Shown: piece after piece, positions 37,101 through 45,562 of the stretch
Numbering within the stretch: the first letter of the stretch is position 1
Layout: the number at the start of each line of letters is the position of its first letter
Origin: Trichoplax sp. H2
Lineage: Eukaryota; Placozoa; Uniplacotomia; Trichoplacea
Assembly (NCBI GenBank): GCA_003344405.1
Contig: NOWV01000336.1
Span: forward strand, 1-45,562
Direction: 5' to 3'
Length of the DNA: 45,562 nucleotides
Translations under genes and position numbers: made by a program
Notes under the pieces: generated by a model
What the model was told of the DNA's origin: nothing
Seen by the model: the letters and a program-made list of their open reading frames with translations, nothing else
Database searches by the model: none

Positions 37101-40100
37101 CATCTGTAAGTTCTCTTAAATTATAATTACTCTAGTATACATTGGTATGTATTCCCTTGCTGTCTATTTGATTCAAGTAAAATTAAGAAATGACGATAAT
37201 TACTTAGCCTATACCAAACACTGTGAAGTCGGATATTCCAAAAATTCTTTCCACTAATCCATTTCAAAATATTACATTTGTATGCAGAAATTTAGCAAGT
37301 AACCCAGCGAAGATGATCGAACTGGATGGTTTAAATGGTCTCAATAACTTGGAAACTTTGTGAGATATTTTACTTTGCCTTGACATCGCAGTATATAAAT
37401 TTTTATCTCAGAATTAGTAATTATTAAAAATCTTTTCATCATTTCATAAAAAATTAGTTAAATTAATGATCTAGTGCTAAGCTAAAGGACATTATGCAGA
37501 TTTATCATTATATTTTATTCGTTCAGTTGTAATCCTAACACTTTTGAATTGATAAACTTAATTCATGATAGGGATTTACGAGGCATTTACCTTGACAGAC
37601 TAGATAAATTGAAGATAAGCCAAATTCCAAATCTGAAAAAGCTGTTCGTATTAAAGACAGTATTATTAATTCATTTTTTGCTGATAGTAAACAAAACAGT
37701 CGATATCAATAAGGTATGTAGTCTAAACATGATAGAATGTATTATTTTCTATTGTGGTCTAGGAATATGTACAGGAATAAAATTAAGATTGTTGAGTACA
37801 CACCTGGATTAATTTCTACAAATATCACCATCGTGTAAGCTTATTCCATAATCGTAAACAGCAAATATATAGTGACCGATAAAATAATGTAACAAGTAAC
37901 AATTTTCCATTATCCTTCCAGAGATCTTTCCTTCAATAGTATATCCGTTGTAAAGGGTTTTAACTTACTAAATTCTGTTCGAACATTGTAAGAAGTCATA
38001 CGTATATTAATTAATTTCTTGCAATAATTATAATCATCTGTCGCATTGCGTATATCCTGGGATCATAATTAAAGTCATTAATTAGCGATTATTTACCATT
38101 AATAGCAACCTATCATATAATCAATTAACGTCGATGTCGCAACTAAATCTTCAAAACTTAACTTCTTTGACAAAACTGTGAGTTCAAAAATCACTCTCCT
38201 TCGATGTTTTAGTAATAGTAGTAACAGTTATTATAAGATTTTTTTTCTAATTTACCTTTTAGATTATTAAACTACAACCTTATAAGAAAGATAGAGGCAA
38301 AAGATATCCATCGAACTCTAAAAATTAGTTCTATCAATAAACTGTAAGTTATAATTCGGATTCATAGTATTTGAATGGCATATTATCTTTGAATATAAAA
38401 ACTTATAGCTTGATCATCCTGTACTATTGCTATGAAAGAGATTAACGAATCTATTACATAGTTAATGTAAATCATGCTTGATTATACGTTAAATACGGAC
38501 ATTGCTTAAATTTTTTTCTGTATGCATAAAACTAAAAAAAGCTTAGTGATTAATTTGAAACCAGAATAGTTATAATATCAGGAGTGCCTAATTAAGTTAA
38601 AATAATATGCAAATAAACCTTAATTTCATTAATGATGCTCGAAATAACTTATCATCAGATCAAAATTAATTTATTCTCGAACATTAATAGCAATAGCTAT
38701 AAAATAAAGGCAATCATAGAATAACAACAAGCCAGTGATAAGTAATACATAAATAAGTAATGATAAAGCGAATTTTTCGGAGATCCGACAGTCCCCTTTT
38801 ACAAATTTATGTAGCTAAACAAACTTTATTTCGTAAAATAGCGGATAAAAAACTACTTTAAATAACATTTAATGCAGGGATTTTGCCAATAACCGTTTGT
38901 ATAAGATTGATCCATTAGCTTTCATAAATGCTGAAAATTTGAAAGTAATGTAAGTTGAGGTTTCCTCTATGATATCCAATGCTTGTCTGCTTTAATCAAT
39001 AACTTTATGTAATGGTGGATGATTCTTAATTTAAATTTCAAATGTGTCATGCACAAGTTACGAATTGCCGATAGCTAGTCAGTTTGAACTGATAGCGATT
39101 GTAATGTAATATCACAAAGCCAACATTACTACATTTCCTAAACTAAGTTCATTTATTTTGAATAGCTATATTAATAATAATAAGCTACAGGAATTAAGAT
39201 TTCTCCAAACGATTCCAAGTCTGGAAGAAGTGTAAGTTTAAGAAATAATAAGCATCTCATAAATTTTGTTGATTTATATTAGTAAGTATTTGAGCTACAG
39301 ATTGCAAGAAATTTTACATACTATATTTATGAAACGGCAATAAAATGCTTTAAAGCTGTTGATCGTACTAAACTCAAAACGTGTATTTAAATAAAATTTA
39401 TCTGTACATAAAATTATGGTGAAGTATCATCTAATATCCGAACAAGTCATTTTTATTGAAATCGATTTGTATTTTCAGCAATGCATCGTCCAATTTTATT
39501 CTTAATCTTGATCAATATGTATTTACTCAACTCCGTTCCTTGAAAATCCTGTAAGTTATCAGATCTGAAAGTAGCTAAAGTTGAGAATTAAGCATTAATA
39601 CAGTTTATGATTCGTTGACAAAATCAACTTGGTTTAAGTTACATATTACTATGTTTTATCCCTACTTGATATTTACGTCAGAGATATATCCTCAAATCAC
39701 CTGCAGAAAATCGATTCTGAAGCCTTCGTCAATTGTTCTAATTTGACAGAATTGTAAAATACTTTTTTAAGACTATAATATTGCTGTGGCTATTGCTTTA
39801 AATATTTTCTTATATCTTTATTTTGTTTGTATAGAAATTTCAAAGCAGAAATAAAAATACAGAAATATTTTCTCTATCTTATGCACTCAGTTCTCATTAT
39901 TCTTTATTTTAGATATCTTGAAAATGTCGGATTAACATCGTTAAGCCAGATTAATATGACCAAACTTGATAAATTAACTAAGCTGTAAGTTTTACTTCAA
40001 ACTATGACCTTATTGTCTTTGATAACTACGGAAATATTTAACAATGCTACTTTTCACATAATCTAACATAAGAATAACTCAGTTAAATAAGATATGGTAA

Positions 40101-43100
40101 AATTTTTAACCTATTTAAATTCAAATTTAAGCCGATTTTCGGATATAATTGCAGAATTATTCGAAATAATAAAATATTGAAACTTGAAAATGAATCCTTT
40201 GAAGGTTTGACTGCGTTACAGTTATTGTAAGTGCTATAATATAAGCAAGATATTTATTATTTTAATATTTTAGTTAATTGTAGCTGCTCTAACTAAAGAA
40301 TTTATAGATAAAAATTTGCAATAGATGATAATATATACTACTCAATTCCGTATTAATACACAAGCTAATCTTGCATTTTAAATAATTCTACTATCACTCT
40401 CGATTTATAGGGATTTATCAAAAAATATGATCTCTCATTTATCCAGCAAAGTTTTTTCATTAGCTCAAAATTTATTTAAAATGTAAATAATTAACTTTCA
40501 TGCATATTGTAACTTACTGCAGTATAACACAAATATATAGAGCATTAGAAACCTTAAATAGAAATTTCTGTTTCTTATAGTACGGTTGACGAAAATCAAT
40601 TATCGACGTTTGACAGCGGCATACTTTGCACAAATAGAAAAATAGCCTTCTTGTAAGATAGACAGTAAAAGTAATATTTTATAAGATCAATATTCTATTC
40701 AATGAATATTGTCTTACGTGGATATGTAACCCGTGCATTTTTATGCAATCAAACTATTGCTGAAAAGACATATTCTACCGCCTTTTTCAATTGTGTATAT
40801 GAACGAGGCCGGATGCGAAATCAGTCATTTTGTATAATGCCCAATCCTTTCCTGTATAAATTTGACAAAATAGCTTAAAATATGCTTTGTGGTTAATAGT
40901 AATTATCTTTATACTTGGGATGATTTTAGCTGCTTACACTAGTACATTAATATCTTTTTTAAAATCTAACAGTAATATGAAGTAATGATTTATGTGACGT
41001 ATAATAATCTGTTACCGTTATTAAAATAATTGTAAATTATTATCTTTACTTCAAATCATTAGATTTTCTGACTTAATAGTGAGAAAAGAACCACGATAGT
41101 GTATGAAATATTAGTCTTTGTCACAATTTGCGTTAAATTTTGAATGTAGGGAATTATCAAGCTTAACCTGCCAGCTGAAATGACTAAATCATTCCGATTT
41201 TCTTCAATTGTGATATACTTTTAGAAGTTTTCAGTCAAATAAAATAAGCAAAGTTATAGATACAAAGTGTCCCGGCGATTATACCAGAATAGAAGGAATG
41301 TAAGTACTCAATAAAATTGATTAATCTCATGCATTAATAGTTTATACACAACTCAAATTATCAGTGCTTATATGTAAGAATCTCTCATGTAAATCCAAGA
41401 CTGTGTGATTCTCGTCACTATAATTATGTATAATTGTTATGAGTACGGTATTTTCTAACTACAATTTCAACGCAAAACTAGAAATTTAAATAATAACAGA
41501 CTTGATGATGGATTTGCTGCTTTACTTAAAAGAACAGCTGTTTTGAAATTTCTATCGGAATTGTAAGTCCATTCTAAGTTCAGTTTATCACAAGTTTGTC
41601 TGTTATTAAAGGTGTGATACAAATTAATTTATGATTTTATTTAATAAAATATTCGTACTAAAGCTAATTCTTATCTACCTGTCATTTTAATTTGATTTGG
41701 TAATAGAACCTATTCTCCATTAGAAATATAGGTAGTAATCAAATCACGAAATTTCCGGAAGAAATCACTCGCTTAACAAAGATCAGCTTACGTGCCATGT
41801 ATGTATGCTATTCTACTTTTTATGCCGGCTAAGAAAGCTAATTAAACACTTATGAAGTTCAGTACTTATTTCTTTCCTTTTCAGAAATATTGGATATAAT
41901 CGCGTTGATAGAAAGACTATCACTAATTTCATCGAAGGATTGTATTACTTTAACTACTTAGCTTGCCTCCAAACTCCAGTACCACTAATCTGTAAATTCT
42001 ACTCCATGTAAGAGTATTTATATGCCACTAAATCAAGTATTTAAGACTTCTTTCATCACCAGTTATTATGAATAGCATGCATCTTAATAATTATTGTACA
42101 GGATATTTAGCCCTCTACTAAATTATGTATTCCCACTCACTATACTAATCATAAGCTTAGGCATTACAATTTAGCTATTTTAACATGATCACGGTGTAGG
42201 ATTTTATATTTGCCGATACCATAAACATTTTTATGCAAACACATATAAATAATTAGGCATAGTTAACCTTTATCAAAAATAGATCGATGCATCCAGAGAA
42301 TGCCAATTAATGGCAGTAACGATTTTCGGGTATTATTTAGTCTTAAATGCCTCGTCAATCTTTACAGCAAAGCAACTGATATGAACGAAAATATACTTAG
42401 CAACAGAGAAATTTAAATTTCAGATGTTAATATTATAGAACAATAAGGCATCTCTAATCAAGAATTCTTCGCTTTATCGTTTCTAGAATATCAATAAAGT
42501 TATATTTCAATTTGATAGCGTTCATAGTAATAACATGTAAATTAAATAAGTATAGTTAATACTCAATTAGATTAGTAAATCCTATTCAGCCTCTTTTTTC
42601 CTCAAAAAGATACCATTTTCTCTAAATCGTTAACATGATTACTTAGAAATTCCATTTGCATGATTACTAATACAAATTTCTAACTATTTTCTTACAGTGA
42701 TCTTAGCGGTAGCTATTTAACAAAATTAAACCATGGAAGCTTTGCAGATATTCACGATAGTTTGGGGGCATTGTAAGATTCTGTCTTGCTAAATAACAAA
42801 AATTAAAACATTACAGTGATAAAACAGCGTCATAGAGATAATTTTTAGACTCTTATTCATAAACAATTCAACGTTTCATATCCAATACTATGATTGTTTA
42901 TTTAATTAAATACGTTACACTAATATCTTAACATTAGATACTTAAGTGATAATCATTTAGTCCAACTGGATGTGGCTGATTTATTCAATGTTACTAATAA
43001 TGTTCTACAAAATCTGTAAGTGAGAAGTATTGAGTTCATGTCAGTATCTTAGCTAAGCTTAAACTCGAATTAAGATATTTTAATTACGATCGCTTTTTCA

Positions 43101-45473
43101 AAGTACGAATGCTTTTTATGTTTATTTTCTATAATAAGCTATTTGGCTAATAATAAATTAAAAACAATAACTACCAGGAAAAAATACCAAATGAATAATC
43201 TACTTCTACTGTAAGTTAATAATATTTCTTCATGCTTCGGAAACCTGTTTAAAAATTGTATAGAATCTTTTCTAATATCCTATAGATACTGTTTTATCTT
43301 GCCAGAGTAGCGAACATTTAAAGCAGATTCGATTTAATTATTTTAATATGATTGCTGTATTTCCATAACTTGGCTAATACAATTCCCGAGTAAGATGTAG
43401 GAGATTTAATTGATATTTTTTTAACAGTGATCTCAACGGCAACATGATCACCAATATTTGTCAAGAAAGTCAAATATCAATTTCTGCGCCTAATATTAGA
43501 ACTCTGTAAGTACTGTTGTCACAAACCAGCTTCGTGACAAGGATAACGTAAAACATATCTCTAAATTACTATAGTCTCCGGGATTCAGTATCCCTTAACT
43601 ACCTCACAAGAACTTAGACGCCTTTGCTTCTACGTTAAATTCAACTAGACATTAGAGAACTACTTTATTCAAGTATCTGACGGGCTTATATACCCTTCTA
43701 CAGCAGCTAACATTCATGAGTCATCTTATAAAAATACTTAGGTGAGAACATCTACTAACTAATTTTTCACAGTCGGACTACAATAGGTCCATTCACAGAA
43801 TCATTTCAGTGCACATTACAGCACGCATTAAATTTACTGTAACACATTTATAATTAGAGTAATTCCTATTGCAGGTAACTAGTTGTAATATATTATCATT
43901 ATATTATATTCACCAAATTTAGATAGCTATTTCTTCACGGTAGTTCGTACCGTGACAACTGTATAGCAAATCTTTCATCGTTCGTAACGAATTGATGTAA
44001 ATTAATTAAATTTTAATAATATTCGCTTTCTATGACTATAAATTAAACACTCAGTTTAATACACATATATGCGTTGATTCTATAAACTTACCTATTTACT
44101 TTAAGGGTCATAATTTATTTTCCTATATTAATGGCATGATGTACTTCTATCAAATTTGTGACATTAGTGTGATGTTTCGGAAGATTGTGGATTCGTCATG
44201 ATCACAGTAAATTACCAGAGTTAATTTAGTAGAGGAATAGAGTTTATTGGAATTAGTGCAAAGGAAAGACCGTGTGAGATTACAGCATGTATAACGACGT
44301 GACTAGTCGAATAGCTATAGTAATGTAGCATAGGTAAAGCGTGCAAGCTTACCGTGTAACTAGCAGAACTAACTAACGAGATAGGTGAAAGAAGATAGCT
44401 TTTATAATGTATGAAGCACAGCAGGAGGAAATCATAAATGACTAATAAGAATATGTTACTTCTATGTTAAGACAGGGCTACGATATAATTCAGCTAGATT
44501 CAAAGCGATTTCCACAGAGTATTTTGTTAAATATAAATTATACATATTTAGAGTTATGCTACAATCTAGTGGAAATTGACTTTTACTAAAAATAGACTAT
44601 ACCGTATTTAGAAGTAAACACTACAATTAGCATCTTCCTTAACATTTATACCTATCTTAGACGACTAAAAACCTAATTTGCCATTACTGTACATAAATAT
44701 CGATATTTATTTGTACTATGTTACATATTTAATTCTAGACTACTAGATAATAATGATGTCAGAATCCTCGCCAACAGGTGTTTTAAAACCTTTACAAAAT
44801 TGAAAACTTTGTAAGTAGTTGTTACGGAGTAATTTTTGAGTAGCTATCGTAACATAGATTTCATTAGATCATTTATTTAGGAATATATTTACAAACGGTT
44901 ATCTTTGATGCTTTACATGTTTTTATTAGATAACTGCATATATTTTTAATATTTATCTATAAACTAATAATTAATGTTTACGTAAAATTTTCAATAAATT
45001 GACTTACTTTTCAATAAAGTTTAGGCTCAGTTATGTCTGAGACAAACTACTGTTTTGTTACTGTTCCTCCTGATGATAGGAAATCGTCAATATTTAGAAT
45101 CCTACTGTAGGTTAATGTCAGGGAGGACTATCCTGATAGTAGACTCATAGTATGCAATTTCTAAAATAGCTTAACATTTTCGTCATTAAAATATAAGTTT
45201 GGAACAGAAGTAAAATCGAAACATTTTACCTGCATATAAAATAAAAAGTACTCAACTAAAGGCAGAGTATCACATGTGTTTATATCGTTTCTTAAATTCT
45301 TTTCTTTAAAATAACTATTATCTAATTACGTCAATATGATAATGTATCATCGAAAAGATCGACTATAATTGCTTATTTCTCATTACTCTTATTTTAATTA
45401 GATCTCTAGTAGATAATCCATTAGTTCAGATCACTGCTTCTTCCTTTTATTTAACCCCGGAACTAAAAGAAAT
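22067..45473 (+). CDS. Gene B: giant LRR-GPCR paralogue, about 41 LRR exons (3' end outside window)
   Basis: Tandem paralogue of gene A. The model has a possible signal-peptide exon (22067-22124), a possible N-terminal cap exon (23905-24028), and LRR exons L1-L41 between 26532 and 45473; coordinates are given in the block entries below. All L exons are multiples of 3 and phase 2 at both ends. Summed coding length is about 3.22 kb, roughly 1,073 residues of ectodomain, with no 7TM sequence yet. By analogy with gene A, where the 7TM exon follows A18 by about 1 kb, the 7TM exon should lie just right of the window. L24-L41 are one-to-one homologous to A1-A18. L1-L23 have no counterpart in the visible part of gene A. 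The two 5' exons are the weakest part; the LRR exons are well supported by their motif and regular splice sites. Confidence 0.8.
23905..24028 (+). CDS. Gene B possible N-terminal cap (LRRNT-like) exon
   Basis: A 124-nt exon, acceptor ...ttattaacag, donor ct|gtaag, phase 1 in and phase 2 out. It reads NINFTSAKINC, then a second Cys ten residues later (WLIC), and ends INISSKLPKL, the form expected just before the first LRR strand. Only two cysteines are present, fewer than a standard LRRNT. It switches the reading from phase 1 to the phase 2 used by every later exon. Confidence 0.5.
24703..25086 (-). repeat. Decayed solo LTR H3
   Basis: 384 nt, starts TGTGATTTTTCGG (compare TGTGATGTTTCGG in H2) and ends GACACTATA, with flanks GTGAT (24698-24702) and GTGAC (25087-25091). 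Shares AACTAGCAGAACTAA with H2. The weak open frame at 24593-24790 runs into it and is not a gene. Confidence 0.7.
26532..29504 (+). CDS. Gene B LRR exons L1-L6
   Basis: L1 26532-26603 (TLRFSQAKTI), L2 28043-28114 (LFLDVIVTSE), L3 28232-28294 (63 nt, SQFGSNNLAR), L4 28377-28460 (84 nt, TLDYNTIGNN; the least regular), L5 29014-29085 (DLSGNSLTSL), L6 29433-29504 (ILDKNKIQYL). These N-terminal repeats vary most in length and consensus. Acceptors and gtaag donors are good throughout. L1-L2 are separated by 1.4 kb holding repeat I3. L6 ends 16 nt before the target-site duplication of repeat E4. Confidence 0.72.
26820..27317 (-). repeat. Decayed solo LTR I3
   Basis: 498 nt, starts TGTCACAAGCCGGC, ends CTTCATGGTAGTTAGTAC plus diverged bases, with flanks TTCAT (26815-26819) and TTCGT (27318-27322). 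Reverse orientation relative to gene B, in the L1-L2 intron. Confidence 0.7.
29526..30075 (-). repeat. Solo LTR E4 with 5-bp target-site duplication
   Basis: 550 nt, starts TGTGATATATACC and ends TTACATTACA, flanked by GAGAT at 29521-29525 and 30076-30080. Opposite strand to E3; it fills the L6-L7 intron, starting about 20 nt after the L6 donor. Confidence 0.9.
30126..31582 (+). CDS. Gene B LRR exons L7-L12
   Basis: Six uniform 72-nt exons. L7 30126-30197 (KITGNQIDEI), L8 30389-30460 (NLESNFILSV, donor gtatga), L9 30817-30888 (KLSYNQFTGD, donor gttagt), L10 31092-31163 (NFDNNNITVL, donor gtaatt), L11 31252-31323 (SLANNAIKSL, two Cys), L12 31511-31582 (SLQNNIISDI). The shortest intron (31164-31251) is 88 nt. 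Confidence 0.8.
31583..32711 (+). other. Gene B intron L12-L13, 1.1 kb
   Basis: TGTCACGG at 31918 resembles the start of family I, but similarity stops at once and no end was found. No LRR exon recognised. Confidence 0.4.
32712..33511 (+). CDS. Gene B LRR exons L13-L15
   Basis: L13 32712-32780 (69 nt, KLSKNNIAIK, donor gtatgt), L14 32872-32952 (81 nt, YLDLNSVGNF, donor gtatgt), L15 33440-33511 (72 nt, DLSGNNIQFL). Followed by a 3.3-kb intron with repeats D3 and B2. Confidence 0.78.
34299..34926 (-). repeat. Solo LTR D3 with 5-bp target-site duplication
   Basis: 628 nt, starts TGCCACAAAACAGC and ends CACAGTCACA, flanked by GCTCT (34294-34298 and 34927-34931). Reverse complement of D2. Open frames at 34334-34525 and 34636-34839 are repeat sequence. 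Confidence 0.87.
35410..36252 (-). repeat. Dispersed repeat B2
   Basis: On the minus strand it starts TGTGATACATGAAGGTCAAC (ends at 36252), has TATAAAAG near 35692-35699 and AATAAA near 35592-35597, the LTR order. The left end is approximate and no target-site duplication was found. The open frame at 35885-36157 lies inside and is not a gene. It shares the L15-L16 intron with D3. Confidence 0.6.
36777..38949 (+). CDS. Gene B LRR exons L16-L24
   Basis: L16 36777-36848 (FLADNFIFDI), L17 37034-37105 (RLEQNLIEKI), L18 37288-37359 (NLASNPAKMI, donor gtgaga), L19 37572-37643 (DLRGIYLDRL, weak donor gttcgt), L20 37763-37834 (NMYRNKIKIV), L21 37922-37987 (66 nt, DLSFNSISVV), L22 38106-38177 (NLSYNQLTSM, donor gtgagt), L23 38263-38343 (81 nt, LLNYNLIRKI), L24 38878-38949 (DFANNRLYKI). 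L24 is the partner of gene A exon A1. L19 and L20 depart most from consensus; other members are clear. Confidence 0.78.
39166..40652 (+). CDS. Gene B LRR exons L25-L31
   Basis: L25 39166-39231 (66 nt, YINNNKLQEL), L26 39479-39550 (NASSNFILNL), L27 39682-39753 (DISSNHLQKI, donor gtaaaa), L28 39913-39984 (YLENVGLTSL), L29 40155-40226 (IIRNNKILKL), L30 40411-40482 (DLSKNMISHL), L31 40581-40652 (TVDENQLSTF). Partners of A2-A8 in order; the 66-nt length of L25 equals A2, and openings such as YLEN and DLSKN are shared. Confidence 0.85.
41225..42772 (+). CDS. Gene B atypical long-repeat block, exons L32-L36
   Basis: L32 41225-41299 (75 nt, SFQSNKISKV, Cys then Gly-Asp-Tyr), L33 41482-41562 (81 nt, NLNNNRLDDG), L34 41724-41798 (75 nt, NIGSNQITKF, donor gtatgt), L35 41885-42007 (123 nt, NIGYNRVDRK then FNYLACLQTPVPLICKFYS), L36 42698-42772 (75 nt, DLSGSYLTKL). 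Partners of A9-A13. The L35 insert keeps both cysteines (eight residues between them, seven in A12) and the FNY...C...C-x-Y-S frame, but lacks the KRR of gene A. Confidence 0.82.
42938..45473 (+). CDS. Gene B membrane-proximal LRR exons L37-L41
   Basis: L37 42938-43015 (78 nt, YLSDNHLVQL, sequon NVT), L38 43139-43210 (YLANNKLKTI), L39 43428-43505 (78 nt, DLNGNMITNI then Cys), L40 44739-44810 (LLDNNDVRIL, one Cys), L41 45402-45473 (SLVDNPLVQI). Partners of A14-A18. Positions 45474-45562 are the start of the next intron. Confidence 0.83.
43517..43957 (-). repeat. Solo LTR I4 with 5-bp target-site duplication, next to a splice donor
   Basis: 441 nt, TGTCACAAACCAGC...GTACCGTGACA, flanked by ACTGT (43512-43516 and 43958-43962). 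The insertion begins 12 nt after the end of exon L39, leaving the donor gtaagt intact. Confidence 0.9.
44168..44625 (-). repeat. Solo LTR H2 with 5-bp target-site duplication
   Basis: 458 nt, TGTGATGTTTCGG...AACACTACA, flanked by ATTAG (44163-44167 and 44626-44630). Reverse complement of H1. It shares the L39-L40 intron with I4. Confidence 0.88.
44973..45190 (+). repeat. Dispersed repeat F2
   Basis: Partner of F1, recognised by ATGTTTACGTAAA, TTCCTCCTGATGATAGGAAATCGT and ATTTTCGTCATTA. Lies in the L40-L41 intron. Ends are approximate. Confidence 0.6.
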
Positions 45474-45562
45474 GTAAGTATAACAGGAATCTAAAATTAA
45501 ATTGTTATTCCAAAGAAGTCTCTATTAAAAATTGTATTAAAAATAAGTATCAGTATTACAAT

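Overview
This is about 45.6 kb of AT-rich animal DNA. It holds two tandem genes, both on the + strand, for leucine-rich-repeat (LRR) G-protein-coupled receptors of the LGR / relaxin-receptor (RXFP-like) type. Nearly all coding sequence lies in very short exons, typically 72 nt, each encoding one LRR. Every LRR exon is flanked by phase-2 introns with AG...GT sites, so most of the protein is invisible to a simple ORF scan. The compact introns (many only 80-130 nt), low GC and a multi-exon LRR-GPCR fit an early-branching animal. A placozoan is my best guess, but that is inference; nothing here names the species.

Layout. Gene A occupies 663-12515: 18 LRR exons, then one 1.1-kb exon carrying the hinge cysteines, all seven transmembrane helices and the stop codon. 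Its 5' part lies left of the window. Positions 12516-22066 are mostly non-coding: a poly(A) signal, several solo-LTR-like repeats, and a 20-N assembly gap flanked by a near-duplicate sequence. Gene B begins with a possible signal-peptide exon (22067-22124) and a possible N-terminal cap exon (23905-24028). It continues with 41 LRR exons (26532-45473) and runs off the right edge before its 7TM exon. The last 18 LRR exons of gene B match the 18 exons of gene A one to one, in order, including their unusual lengths (66, 75, 81/87, 75, 120/123, 75, 78, 72, 78). The genes are therefore paralogues from a tandem duplication. Gene A probably has a long further 5' array outside the window.

Gene B would encode about 1,070 residues of ectodomain with some 41 LRRs, several times the array size usual for vertebrate LGR/RXFP receptors. 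Both genes keep an unusual block of longer repeats with paired cysteines (gene A 6482-7525; gene B 41225-42772), a candidate ligand-binding or processing region.

Introns and intergenic DNA are peppered with 0.4-0.6 kb repeats that start TG, end CA and in many cases carry exact 5-bp target-site duplications. Where checked, they contain a TATA-like box and AATAAA. They are best read as solo LTRs of several related families. No retroelement internal region, gag or pol was seen. No tRNA, rRNA or CRISPR was recognised.
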